Shown: positions 8,603 through 16,740 of the stretch, in pieces
Layout: each line of letters begins with the position of its first letter
Position numbering within the stretch: the stretch's first letter is position 1
Assembly: GCF_947493425.1 (NCBI RefSeq)
Contig: NZ_CANLRP010000001.1
Coordinates: 62,001 to 126,000 of the forward strand
Reading direction: 5' to 3'
Length of the DNA stretch: 64,000 bases
Source: an uncultured Microscilla sp.
GTDB taxonomy: Bacteria; Bacteroidota; Bacteroidia; Cytophagales; Microscillaceae
Notes under the pieces: generated by a model
The model's input: the letters and a program-made list of their open reading frames with translations, nothing else
What the model was told of the DNA's origin: nothing
The model's database searches: none
Made by a program: the position numbers and the translations under genes

Positions 8603-11002
8603 ATGCTTAAGAGGATAAAAAACATACAAAACCTATCTATTCGTTTAAAGTTAACCTTATTTGTTATTTTCTTAACAGGCATTATTACAGGAAACTTTTT
8701 GTATGTGCAATACTACAATAACTCTTTGATTGAAATTTCGGAAAAAACCATAAATATTGCCGGAAAAAATGGAGCATTGTCGCAGCAAATAGCATTGTAT
8801 GCTTTAGAAATCAAAAACCGAAGAGACAACCTCCCTGAGTTAAAAACAAAATTGAAGCAGGCTGTCGATAAACATAATAGCTATTTGATGGCGCTTGAAA
8901 AAGGGGGATATGTTGATGTAGATAATGAACAAGTGCATATTGACAAGCCAGCCCCTAAAGCTGTGCAAATTACGCTTGGCGTAGTAAAAGAAACCTGGAA
9001 ACTCTACAAAAAAAATGCTGAGATTGTAGCAAATCTCAAAACCATTGATAATAAAACCCAAACGCTCAACTCAAACGTCAGAAAAGCCATAGAATACTTG
9101 CTTGAGAACTCAGCAGATATGTACGAAAAGGATAGCAAGCTGGTACAGGCTGATTTAAAGTATTTTACTGATAAACACGACAAGCGTCGAAACATTCTCA
9201 TTGCTCTTTTTAGTGCCAATATTGTTTTATTGTTTTTAGGTTATCTCTACATAGATTATGTAGTAATAGGACCGGTATCAAAAATTGCCAAAATTGATGA
9301 TATTATTAGCGAAGGCGACTTTGAACAACGTGTACCTTACAAAAGAGAAGATGAACTGGGTAAGGTAGCCCACGCGATTAATACATTATTTGAAAACCTC
9401 CAGAATGCAACTGACTTTATTACTGCTATAGGTGAGGGTAAACTAGATGTAGAGTATCAACTAGGCGTTGATAATGGGTTACAGAGAGCTGACCGACTGA
9501 CAGGAGCGTTGCTTGAAATGCGTGACAAAATGAGTCAGGTGGCGGAAAGCGACCGACAGCGTAACTGGATATCTGAAGGTTTGGCCAAGTTTGCCAATAT
9601 TTTGCGTGAAGATAAAGATCGGGCAGTAGAAGAGTTTACGTATGATATTATTGCCAACCTGGTAAAATATACTAATGCCAACCAAGGTGGTTTGTTTATT
9701 GTAAACGATCGACAGGGCGACTCTCCATACCTTGAACTACTATCAAGTTATGCTTTCGAAAAGCGTAAGTATGTAGACAAAGTCATTCATAAAGGAGAAG
9801 GGCTGGTTGGGGAGGTTTTCCAAGAAGGCAGCTCTGTGTATATTACTGATGTACCCAATGACTATGTAAACATTACTTCTGGTTTAGGTGACTCGAACCC
9901 TCGTTGTATTTTGATTGTGCCACTTAAATTGAACGATGAGATTTTTGGAGTAGTAGAGTTAGCGTCGTTTTATCAGTTCCAGCCTTTTCAAATTGATTTT
10001 GTTGAAAAACTTGGAGAAAGTATTGCTTCTACATTCGCTTCTATCAAAACAAGTAAACGTACAGAGCAACTATTATTAGAGTCGGTACAACTGGGTGAAC
10101 AAATGAAAACTCAGGAAGAAGAAATGCGCCAGAATCTTGAAGAATTGGTGGCTACTCAAAACGAGGTAGAAAGGCAAAACCAAAAGATTACCAAACAAAA
10201 AACAGAACTGGAGAAGGCACTCGAAGATGAAAAAAGAAAACGTGAGAGTGTAGAAAAACGTGAAGAAACATTGCGTAAAAACCTGGAAGAGCTTAAGCAG
10301 GTGCAGCGTGAAATGGACATGAAAACAGTGGTTTATCAACGTCACCGTGATGCCATCTGGTTGATGGAGAACAACCTGATTATAGACTGTAATGATGCGG
10401 CCTTGCGTATGTTTGGGGTAAAAGATAAAGTAGACATGATAGATCGTATGCCTGACTCTTACTCTCCCAATGAACAAGCTGATGGACAAAGGTCTAGTGA
10501 ATTATTGAAAGCACATGTCAAGAAAACTCTTGATACAGGGGCCACTATTTTTGAGTGGCAATATGAAACTATTCAAGGTGAAACTATCAATGCAGAAGTT
10601 CAAATGAACGCTTTTGATTTGGGTAAAAAACGTATGATTATGGTGGTAAACCGAAACGTTAACTTACTCAAGTCTCAGGAACTGGAACTGAAAAATAAAG
10701 CAGATGAACTGAGAAAAGCAGAACGTGACCTACAGAAAAGTATAGACCAGCTGGTGGTTACCCAAGAAAAACTACGAACCAAAGATCAGGAAGTAGAAGA
10801 AATTAAATTGCAAGAAGAAGAAAAAGCCAAAGAGATAAGAGAAAGCCAAAAGAAGTTATTGCATAACATGTTGGCAAAATCGAAGCGTGCAGAGATGGAT
10901 TTAAAGCGAGAACTTGTAAAAAGAGAGGCATCAATAGAAGCCTATAAGCAACGACTGACACAGCTTCAAAACGGAGGTAAGAGGCGGCGAAAGAAAAAAT
11001 AA
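8603..11002 (+). CDS. PilJ-type/HAMP/GAF/PAS coiled-coil membrane sensor without kinase
   Basis: This 799-residue inner-membrane protein has TM1 at about 16-36 and a periplasmic helical domain beginning INIAGKNGALSQQIALYA. That matches the NIAGKQRMLSQ signature of PilJ/NarX-type sensors. TM2 lies at about 198-218. Then come HAMP (about 220-275, P-box region GPVSKIAKIDDI), a GAF domain (about 325-475, GEGLVGEVFQEG), a long coiled coil (about 485-575), a PAS domain (about 577-690, MKTVVYQRHRDAIWLMENN) and a second coiled coil to a basic tail (GGKRRRKKK). No HisKA, HATPase, GGDEF, EAL or MCP signalling hairpin is visible. It may act through protein contacts or a separate kinase. It is monocistronic, with a strong terminator after it. 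Confidence 0.85.
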   Translation: MLKRIKNIQNLSIRLKLTLFVIFLTGIITGNFLYVQYYNNSLIEISEKTINIAGKNGALSQQIALYALEIKNRRDNLPELKTKLKQAVDKHNSYLMALEKGGYVDVDNEQVHIDKPAPKAVQITLGVVKETWKLYKKNAEIVANLKTIDNKTQTLNSNVRKAIEYLLENSADMYEKDSKLVQADLKYFTDKHDKRRNILIALFSANIVLLFLGYLYIDYVVIGPVSKIAKIDDIISEGDFEQRVPYKREDELGKVAHAINTLFENLQNATDFITAIGEGKLDVEYQLGVDNGLQRADRLTGALLEMRDKMSQVAESDRQRNWISEGLAKFANILREDKDRAVEEFTYDIIANLVKYTNANQGGLFIVNDRQGDSPYLELLSSYAFEKRKYVDKVIHKGEGLVGEVFQEGSSVYITDVPNDYVNITSGLGDSNPRCILIVPLKLNDEIFGVVELASFYQFQPFQIDFVEKLGESIASTFASIKTSKRTEQLLLESVQLGEQMKTQEEEMRQNLEELVATQNEVERQNQKITKQKTELEKALEDEKRKRESVEKREETLRKNLEELKQVQREMDMKTVVYQRHRDAIWLMENNLIIDCNDAALRMFGVKDKVDMIDRMPDSYSPNEQADGQRSSELLKAHVKKTLDTGATIFEWQYETIQGETINAEVQMNAFDLGKKRMIMVVNRNVNLLKSQELELKNKADELRKAERDLQKSIDQLVVTQEKLRTKDQEVEEIKLQEEEKAKEIRESQKKLLHNMLAKSKRAEMDLKRELVKREASIEAYKQRLTQLQNGGKRRRKKK

Positions 11003-11003
11003 T

Positions 11004-11065
11004 TATGCTTGACATAAGCATAAAAAAAGCTCAACAGAGAATTTAAACTGTTGAGCTTTTTTTAT
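11004..11065. terminator. Tandem hairpins ending in a bidirectional terminator
   Basis: A small hairpin (TTATGCTT/AAGCATAA, 11004-11022) precedes a perfect 18-bp stem (11020-11037 with 11048-11065) that contains A and T runs on its outer ends. It lies between the convergent sensor gene and the DUF6702 gene. Confidence 0.8.
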
Positions 11066-11092
11066 GGGCAAAGGGCATGAAGCCGAGGTGGT

Positions 11093-11599
11093 TTAGTTTC
11101 CTATGCTAATAGCTTGTACTGGATTGGTTTTGCGAAACAGAAAAGATTCTTTTTTACCTTTGTATTGCAGGTTTACAATATTTACCTGATCGTCAAAATG
11201 CTCCATTAATATCGAGTTTGTAAACTTTGCTTTACGCAGCGATTCCCTAAAAGGTATTTCTATATAAAGCCATACTGCATCGGTTTTAAATTCTTTGCCT
11301 ATCAAGGTCATCTCCTTTTTTTTACCCCGACGATTTGTAATAAAAAAGCGTTGACGAATATATTTCATTATTAATTGGTGGTGTTTGCCCGACTTGTCGA
11401 GTGTTTCTTTTTTGCCCGATACGCTGCCCAGTGCTTTTTCAAAGTCATCAATAAAAATTCTGAGGCTGACCTCAAATGCCCTTGATTGCTTGTTGTATTC
11501 TATTTCGGCTATACTGGTGTGAAACTCATGTTTGTTGGGGTGTATTGGTGCATGACTTGCCAAATTAATACTTATGAGTAAAGTAGTGAGTATATTCAT
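11093..11599 (-). CDS. DUF6702 family secreted protein
   Basis: This 168-residue protein has a short hydrophobic N-terminus (MNILTTLLISINLASHA) likely to be a signal peptide. The body matches what I recall of DUF6702, a Bacteroidota periplasmic family: HEFHTSIAEIEYNKQSRAFE, then VSLRIFIDDFEKAL, and a C-terminal part with LYIEIPFRESLRKAKFTNSIL and FDDQVNIVNLQYKGK. The family's function is not established. In other Bacteroidota it is often beside M1 peptidases or envelope genes; here it is downstream of rseP on the same strand, separated by a terminator, so it is probably transcribed alone. Confidence 0.75.
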   Translation of the reverse strand: MNILTTLLISINLASHAPIHPNKHEFHTSIAEIEYNKQSRAFEVSLRIFIDDFEKALGSVSGKKETLDKSGKHHQLIMKYIRQRFFITNRRGKKKEMTLIGKEFKTDAVWLYIEIPFRESLRKAKFTNSILMEHFDDQVNIVNLQYKGKKESFLFRKTNPVQAISIGN

Positions 11600-11636
11600 T
11601 GTGATAGATAATGGTTTACAGAAAGGTAACGCACAT

Positions 11637-11684
11637 AAAAAAACTTCCGATAAACCTTTTGCAAAAGATTTTACCGGAAGTTTC
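11637..11684 (-). terminator. Rho-independent terminator after rseP
   Basis: The arms ACTTCCG and CGGAAGT close a longer imperfect stem that has CTTTTGCAAAAG at its tip. Read on the minus strand, a run of seven T follows. It separates rseP from the DUF6702 gene. Confidence 0.75.
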
Positions 11685-11705
11685 GAATATTTTTTATAAG
11701 CGTTG

Positions 11706-13016
11706 TTAAAACAGTTTTATAACATCATTGATAATGGCAAATGCCATCAAGCCTAGCAATAGTACCATCCCAATGTTTTGTGCTATAATCAGAAAGCGTT
11801 CTGAGGGAGCACGGCCAGAGATGATCTCATAAGTAATAAACATCACATGCCCACCGTCTAAGGCTGGAATAGGCAAGAAATTCATAAAAGCCAATACCAT
11901 AGACAGTAGTCCTACCAATGTCCAAAAGCGTTGAGCAATCCACTCGGTGCCAAAAAACTTGGCAATACCAATAGGCCCGCTTAACGATTTACTTGCAGAG
12001 GCATCATTTTTAAAAATACGCCCAAAAACCTTGATTTGCTGATAGATTACATCAAAAGCTTTGAAAGTACCTAAACTTATGGAAGCTCCCAGTGAATACT
12101 GCACTTGTTTTTCTTCCAATAAACTTTCAGGGTAAAACCCTAGAGTACCTGTGCTGTCTAATTTAGCCGTAAGCGTTTTTTGTTCTCCGTTGCGTTCAAC
12201 CTGAATGCGTACCTCTTTGCCCTTATTTTCTTTGAGTACTGGACTCAACTGATCAAACAGCAGGGTAGTTTGGTCATTGACGGTCAATATTTTGTCTCCT
12301 TTTTTCAAACCAGCTTTTGCGGCAGGAGTTTTCTTTTTTACTTTGTTTACTTCATAAGGAAAACGAGGTGAAAACAGCGGGTTTACTCCTTTCATGCTGA
12401 CCAATTTGTTGAGCATGCTGTTGGGTACCTTCACTGTCATTTCTTTGCCATCGCGTTTGATAGTATAAAAACAGTCGCGTTCAGTAATAATTTTACTGCG
12501 AAACTCGCTAAATTTTTCTACCGACTCTCCGTTGACTTTAAGTATTTTATCTCCATCTTTCAGCCCTATTTCTTTACCAATGCTTCCTACGGTTACTCCA
12601 TATTTTTGGGTGGCTTTTGCCGGAGTGTAAGTATCTCCATAATAAAAGGTAAGACAAATAAATACAATAATTCCGGTAATGACATTGACAATGATGCCCC
12701 CCATCATAACAATGAGGCGTTGCCAGGCGGGTTTGGCGCGGTACTCCCAGGGTTCTGGTTCTTTTTTAAGGTGATCGGTATCCATTGATTCATCAATGAT
12801 TCCAGTAATTTTTACGTAGCCTCCCAAAAATATAGGAGCAATAATATATTCGGTGCCTTTGTAAGTAAAACCAACAATTCGGGGACCAAACCCAATAGAA
12901 AATTTTTCTACTCTGATTCCAAACATTTTGGCAGCCAACAAGTGCCCCATTTCGTGCAAACCCACTAAAATAGACAACCCAACCAGAAGCTGGGCAATCA
13001 TTATGAATGTATCCAT
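11706..13016 (-). CDS. rseP: RIP site-2 zinc metalloprotease RseP
   Basis: RseP cleaves transmembrane anti-sigma factors and leftover signal peptides inside the inner membrane. The 436-residue protein has the zinc-binding HEMGH motif at residues 21-25 in TM1 and the third zinc ligand in the PALDGGH motif (Asp about 387). Between them lie two PDZ domains (about 130-200 and 215-290; GSIGKEIGLKDGDKILKVNG and AGLKKGDKILTVNDQ). The conserved GIRVEKFSIGFGP stretch follows TM1. Length is as usual for the family (about 440). The neighbour upstream on the same strand is dxr, 177 bases away. The dxr-rseP order is common in Bacteroidota and suggests cotranscription. Confidence 0.95.
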   Translation of the reverse strand: MDTFIMIAQLLVGLSILVGLHEMGHLLAAKMFGIRVEKFSIGFGPRIVGFTYKGTEYIIAPIFLGGYVKITGIIDESMDTDHLKKEPEPWEYRAKPAWQRLIVMMGGIIVNVITGIIVFICLTFYYGDTYTPAKATQKYGVTVGSIGKEIGLKDGDKILKVNGESVEKFSEFRSKIITERDCFYTIKRDGKEMTVKVPNSMLNKLVSMKGVNPLFSPRFPYEVNKVKKKTPAAKAGLKKGDKILTVNDQTTLLFDQLSPVLKENKGKEVRIQVERNGEQKTLTAKLDSTGTLGFYPESLLEEKQVQYSLGASISLGTFKAFDVIYQQIKVFGRIFKNDASASKSLSGPIGIAKFFGTEWIAQRFWTLVGLLSMVLAFMNFLPIPALDGGHVMFITYEIISGRAPSERFLIIAQNIGMVLLLGLMAFAIINDVIKLF

Positions 13017-13193
13017 ATTTTTTGTTTTTCTTGTGAATGTAACTGATTGTGCTTACTGGTTATATGTTTTGTGCAGGCAATCAGCCATTGTTTTTCAACA
13101 GTTTATGTTTTGGGCTACAAGATACTCAACAATAAGTTTTTCATGCAGCGATTAATGAAGTTTTAGTAAACCATTATATCCAACGGGTGTTAC

Positions 13194-14348
13194 TTAACGA
13201 TCGCATATAGCTTCGGCCATTTTTCTGGTTTCAGTGTCTGTATATACAAAATCGTCATAAGTAGGCGTAGCAACATAAGGTACTTTTGCCATACAATTGG
13301 CAATTACATCCGACATTTCTAAAAACTTGACCCGATCTTTCAAAAACCTGTCTACAGCTATTTCGTTGGCAGCATTGAGTATACAAGGCATATTACCTGC
13401 TTGATGCAGTGCGTCAAATGCCAACCCTAAGTTACGAAAGGTTTTCACATCAGGTTGTTCAAAGGTTAAGTTAGGATAGTTGGCAAAGTTAAACCTTTCG
13501 AAGTCAGATTTCAACCTTTGAGGATAACTTAAGGCAAATTGTATGGGTAGTTTCATATCAGGTAAACCCATTTGTGCCTTTATAGAGCCATCTTCGAACT
13601 GAACGAGTGAGTGAATGATAGATTGTGGGTGAACAATGACTTCTACCTGGCTGGCTTCTAGTCCAAACAACCATTTGGCTTCTATTACTTCTAACCCTTT
13701 GTTCATGAGGCTTGCCGAATCAATGGTTATTTTGGCACCCATTGTCCAGTTGGGGTGTTTAAGTGCCTGTGCTTTGGTAACATTGACTAAGTCATTGATT
13801 TTTTTTCCCCGAAAGGGACCACCAGAGGCAGTTAAAATGATTTTCTCAATAGGGTTTTGTTCTTCTCCTGTCAAACATTGAAAAATAGCCGAATGCTCAG
13901 AGTCTACCGGGTAGATGTTTACCTTGTGTTGTTTGGCCAATGCTGTTACCAATTCACCTGCTACTACTAAAGTTTCTTTATTAGCCAGTGCAATGTGTTT
14001 TTTTGCCCTAATAGCGCTCAAGGTGGGCCTAAGCCCCGAATAGCCCACCAATGCAGTAAGTACAACATTGATTTCGGGGGCGGTTACTACCTCACTTAAG
14101 GCATCTTCCCCTGCCATTGCCTTGGTTTGAGTATGAGCCAGGGCCTCTTTTAACTTACTGTAATGGGCTTGGTTAGTGATAACCGCAGCTACTGGGGCAT
14201 ATTGCAGACACTGCTCTATTAGTAAGTCTACGTTGTTGTGGGCGGTTAATACCGACGCTGTAAATTTATCAGGGTGGGCGGTTATCACCTCTAAGGTTTG
14301 TGTGCCTATAGAGCCGGTAGAGCCCAAAATAGCTATGTGCTTTTTCAT
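13194..14348 (-). CDS. dxr: 1-deoxy-D-xylulose 5-phosphate reductoisomerase
   Basis: Dxr converts DXP to MEP with NADPH, the committed step of the non-mevalonate isoprenoid pathway, in the cytoplasm. The 384-residue protein opens with the NADPH-binding ILGSTGSIGTQTLEV (glycine motif at residues 9-15). The metal and substrate region is PVDSEHSAIFQCL, followed by TASGGPFRG and the active-site loop HPNWTMGAKITIDSASLMNKG (shown in two parts: HPNWTMGAKI, then TIDSASLMNKGLE). The C-terminal helical domain with LGLAFDALHQAGNMPCILNA is intact. The polyprenyl products feed the lipid carriers used by the GT2/GT39 pair. It is flanked by rseP downstream and a 41-residue ORF upstream. Confidence 0.96.
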   Translation of the reverse strand: MKKHIAILGSTGSIGTQTLEVITAHPDKFTASVLTAHNNVDLLIEQCLQYAPVAAVITNQAHYSKLKEALAHTQTKAMAGEDALSEVVTAPEINVVLTALVGYSGLRPTLSAIRAKKHIALANKETLVVAGELVTALAKQHKVNIYPVDSEHSAIFQCLTGEEQNPIEKIILTASGGPFRGKKINDLVNVTKAQALKHPNWTMGAKITIDSASLMNKGLEVIEAKWLFGLEASQVEVIVHPQSIIHSLVQFEDGSIKAQMGLPDMKLPIQFALSYPQRLKSDFERFNFANYPNLTFEQPDVKTFRNLGLAFDALHQAGNMPCILNAANEIAVDRFLKDRVKFLEMSDVIANCMAKVPYVATPTYDDFVYTDTETRKMAEAICDR

Positions 14349-14425
14349 AATGAAAAGGGGATGAGTTTATCACTCAGGAGTTTGAGAATAGCAATGACAG
14401 TACAATGGTTATTAAAAGAATGGGG

Positions 14426-14551
14426 TTATGAGCTGATACTTTTGTGCTTTTTCTTACCCTTGCGTTTTTTGCGATCCCGGTAGTCTAAATAATAACCAAC
14501 TGCCGGAAAGAAAATACTTCCGGCCACGATAAGAATGATTTTAAGGAACAT
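14426..14551 (-). CDS. Predicted 41-residue single-pass membrane protein
   Basis: This is a short ORF with a start at 14551. The first 22 residues are apolar (MFLKIILIVAGSIFFPAVGY), enough for one membrane helix, and the rest is strongly basic (DYRDRKKRKGKKKHK), so the tail should stay in the cytoplasm. It ends 77 bases before dxr on the same strand, and the coding pattern (clean hydrophobic-then-basic split) argues against chance. Function unknown. It could be a small regulator of a membrane protease such as RseP, but nothing in the sequence shows that. Confidence 0.5.
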   Translation of the reverse strand: MFLKIILIVAGSIFFPAVGYYLDYRDRKKRKGKKKHKSISS

Positions 14552-14815
14552 GTATCAAGTATTTGAGTTATTTCTGCAAAAATAACAATTCAAATTGGAA
14601 AGAGTTTGCAAAAAAGTGGCAAAGTTGACGAAAGCTTTGAGTAACCAACGAAAAAGAAGGCAAAATAAGAACGAAATTTTTATATTGAGAGAGAAGTAAT
14701 GGACAATATAGTTTTAAACAAGTCTGGTATATCCGGAAAAGTAAACCCCAGGGACTGGATTGTTTTATCTGTGGGAACAATCACTAAAACAATCTGTTAA
14801 TTTTTTTTAAAAAAC

Positions 14816-15457
14816 ATGAATTTTTATTGGTATATCTCTAGTCAGGAGGTGGATATGTTGCACCAAAATCTGGCAAAAAACTGGTGGGATAGTTTTCCGC
14901 TTAAGTTGAATTTAAAGACGCCTTGGTTTGACCTTGAGGGGAGCAACACTGATGCCAGCGTCCAAACGCTCAAAAACTTGCCAAAAGTGATCAGAAAAAT
15001 AGAAAAAAAAGGAGACTTAAAAGCCTTTGAAGATATTGGCCAAGAGGCTCCCTTATTTTTTGGCTTTCAAGGGGCAGGCATCAAGCTGATAGAAGATGAT
15101 ACCGTATTGGTGGCAGTTGTGAGGCAACATCAGGTGTTGTTATTGACAGGAGCCACAGCCAACCTGATAGGAGGGAAGGTAGAAACTCTTAGGCTGCAAA
15201 GTTCTAGTAATGCTTTGGTAAAATCACTAAAAATTGCTTGGAATGAATCCGGAGGCATAGCCAATGGTACAGTAAACCAAATAGTAATAGAGTTGCTCCG
15301 GCAAGCCAGTGACCATGTATTTCCGGTAGTAAAAGGCATTGCTACTTTTACTTCTAAACTAAAAACAGATGAATCGGCATTTAAGAAAATAAAAAGACCT
15401 GAAATAGAGTCGATTATAGTAGGGAGCCCCCTTTATATAGAACAAGTGGCCATTTAA
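14816..15457 (+). CDS. Conserved hypothetical protein, DUF7019-like
   Basis: This 213-residue soluble protein starts MNFYWYISSQEVDMLHQNL. That opening resembles the YVSDxKVDML start of the DUF7019/SAVMC3_10250-type proteins of unknown function, a tentative match from memory. Residues 70-105 show alternating strands (APLFFGFQGAGIKLIEDD, TVLVAVVRQHQVLLLTG) followed by a small-residue loop (GATANLIGGKVETL). The end is helical and then a strand (IESIIVGSPLYIEQV). There is no signal peptide or membrane segment. It is divergent from the dxr group, and 41 bases upstream of the next gene, so the two plus-strand genes are probably cotranscribed. Confidence 0.6.
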   Translation: MNFYWYISSQEVDMLHQNLAKNWWDSFPLKLNLKTPWFDLEGSNTDASVQTLKNLPKVIRKIEKKGDLKAFEDIGQEAPLFFGFQGAGIKLIEDDTVLVAVVRQHQVLLLTGATANLIGGKVETLRLQSSSNALVKSLKIAWNESGGIANGTVNQIVIELLRQASDHVFPVVKGIATFTSKLKTDESAFKKIKRPEIESIIVGSPLYIEQVAI

Positions 15458-15498
15458 GGCGTTTGAGTAGGTGTATCAATCACTAAAAAAATAAGATT

Positions 15499-16116
15499 AT
15501 GAAAATACAACTTACCCGAAATGTCGTTTTATGGCTTATGGTATTCACACTGGGGTGCCAAACCAGTTTTGCCCAAAAGATCGTGACCTTGTACAAGCTG
15601 CCTGCATCACCTGAAGAGTTTGTAAAAATGCGCAACAAAATGTCGAGAAGCCCTGAAGGAGGAGCTGCCATGTTTTTGGCGGCATTGCTCAATATGGGTA
15701 AAAACGAAAAGTTGGGCATGCAATGCCTCACCATTGCTATAGACCAGTCGCAGGTAGTAAACGGTAACGTGTATAAAGGCTATAAACCAGGTCGTAGTGT
15801 AATGTATCACTTAAACCGTCTGAAAAGAGGAGGTAGTAGAGGTAATTTTTGGGCGTATGCTCCTAAAGCGTATCTAAAAGGAGCTACTTTAAAGAATGGC
15901 TATACTCCCAGCAAACCCTATAAAGTAGTAACCTCACGAAACAAATACAGTGGTAAAGAATCTAGTGGCAGAGTTAAAGTATTTGTCGATGTAGCAGGTT
16001 TTAGACCTCGCCCAGTTACAATGAAACGCAATGATAAAGGGATTTGGAAAGCCTATGAGTTCTCATCTTTTTTCTTAGATGTGCCTAAAGCATCCAAGAA
16101 AAAAGATGATCTTTAG
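15499..16116 (+). CDS. Secreted hypothetical protein, DUF6935-like
   Basis: This 205-residue protein begins with a signal peptide (MKIQLTRNVVLWLMVFTLGC region, cleavage probably after QTSFA; a lipobox-like LGC is also present but lacks the usual spacing before QTS). The body (SPEEFVKMRNKMSRSPEGGA, then MFLAALLNMGKNEKLGMQCLT) resembles the family I know as DUF6935, which is secreted and of unknown role. The C-terminal part is basic and ends in KKKDDL. The start is 41 bases after the previous gene, and a terminator follows at 16147, so the pair forms a two-gene operon. Confidence 0.62.
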   Translation: MKIQLTRNVVLWLMVFTLGCQTSFAQKIVTLYKLPASPEEFVKMRNKMSRSPEGGAAMFLAALLNMGKNEKLGMQCLTIAIDQSQVVNGNVYKGYKPGRSVMYHLNRLKRGGSRGNFWAYAPKAYLKGATLKNGYTPSKPYKVVTSRNKYSGKESSGRVKVFVDVAGFRPRPVTMKRNDKGIWKAYEFSSFFLDVPKASKKKDDL

Positions 16117-16146
16117 GCGAAAAGCGACAGGATGTAAATACGGAAG

Positions 16147-16186
16147 CCCCAAGACTTTACAAATAGGAAAGTCCTGGGGTTTTTTA
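16147..16186 (+). terminator. Rho-independent terminator
   Basis: CCCCAAGACTTT (16147-16158) pairs with AAAGTCCTGGGG (16168-16179) with one mismatch, and TTTTTT follows. It ends the two-gene plus-strand operon and overlaps the stop of the convergent FtsB-like gene. Confidence 0.75.
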
Positions 16187-16675
16187 TTGGTTTTTTTGGG
16201 TCGTATCCTGTTTTATGGGAGCAGGTGGAGGTGTTGCATTGGTTTTGGGATTGAGCACTTTGGCTTCTACTTTTTCTTCTTTGTCCTTTTCTTCTACCAC
16301 TACATATACATCCTCTCCCTTCTTTTTCATATAATATTTTTCACGGGCAAACTTCTCTAGTTTTTTGGGGTCAGTAGAAAGCCTGGCGCGTTCATCTTTT
16401 ATCTTCTTGATGCCATTGGCATAAAAAACCTTGTCTTTCTGCAGTTGCTTTAGTTTTTCACGACGTTGGTACTGAGTATACAAGTCGTTGATATCGAAAA
16501 ACAACATCCATATCAAAAAAATGCTTCCTGTGATAAAGTAAAAGCTGCGAAAGAATTTAGGGATTTTGAATTTCTTTTTTTGCACCTCTCCCCGATTTTT
16601 CAACATATTGCCCAATCGTTTGCCTGCGTTGGTTTTGGGGGCATTGATCAATTCTTCTTCTTCGTCTTCGTGCAT
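16184..16675 (-). CDS. FtsB/DivIC family septum formation protein
   Basis: FtsB/DivIC proteins are small bitopic components of the divisome that pair with FtsL and activate septal peptidoglycan synthesis. This 163-residue member has a charged cytoplasmic N-terminus (HEDEEEELINAPK), a single TM helix at about 46-62 (FYFITGSIFLIWMLFF), a coiled coil (YTQYQRREKLKQLQKDKVFY) and the family signature LSTDPKKLEKFAREKYYMKK with GEDVYVV. A disordered Lys/Glu/Pro tail (about 35 residues) makes it longer than the usual 100-110. It lies downstream of the M1 aminopeptidase gene on the same strand, 65 bases away. Confidence 0.85.
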   Translation of the reverse strand: MHEDEEEELINAPKTNAGKRLGNMLKNRGEVQKKKFKIPKFFRSFYFITGSIFLIWMLFFDINDLYTQYQRREKLKQLQKDKVFYANGIKKIKDERARLSTDPKKLEKFAREKYYMKKKGEDVYVVVEEKDKEEKVEAKVLNPKTNATPPPAPIKQDTTQKNQ

Positions 16676-16740
16676 TTTACTGTGCGTTTTAATTCTTGAA
16701 TGTAACTCTTTGTATCGTGTGTTTTAAACGAAAAACGTGA

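Noticed and set aside
10076-10489. 137-codon minus-strand ORF
   Set aside because: It lies inside the coiled-coil part of the sensor gene, and its Phe/Leu-rich composition is the complement of Lys/Glu-rich codons.
14568-14780. 70-codon minus-strand ORF upstream of the 41-residue ORF
   Set aside because: It covers the divergent promoter region, and its Leu/Phe/Gln composition with no signal or motif looks like chance.
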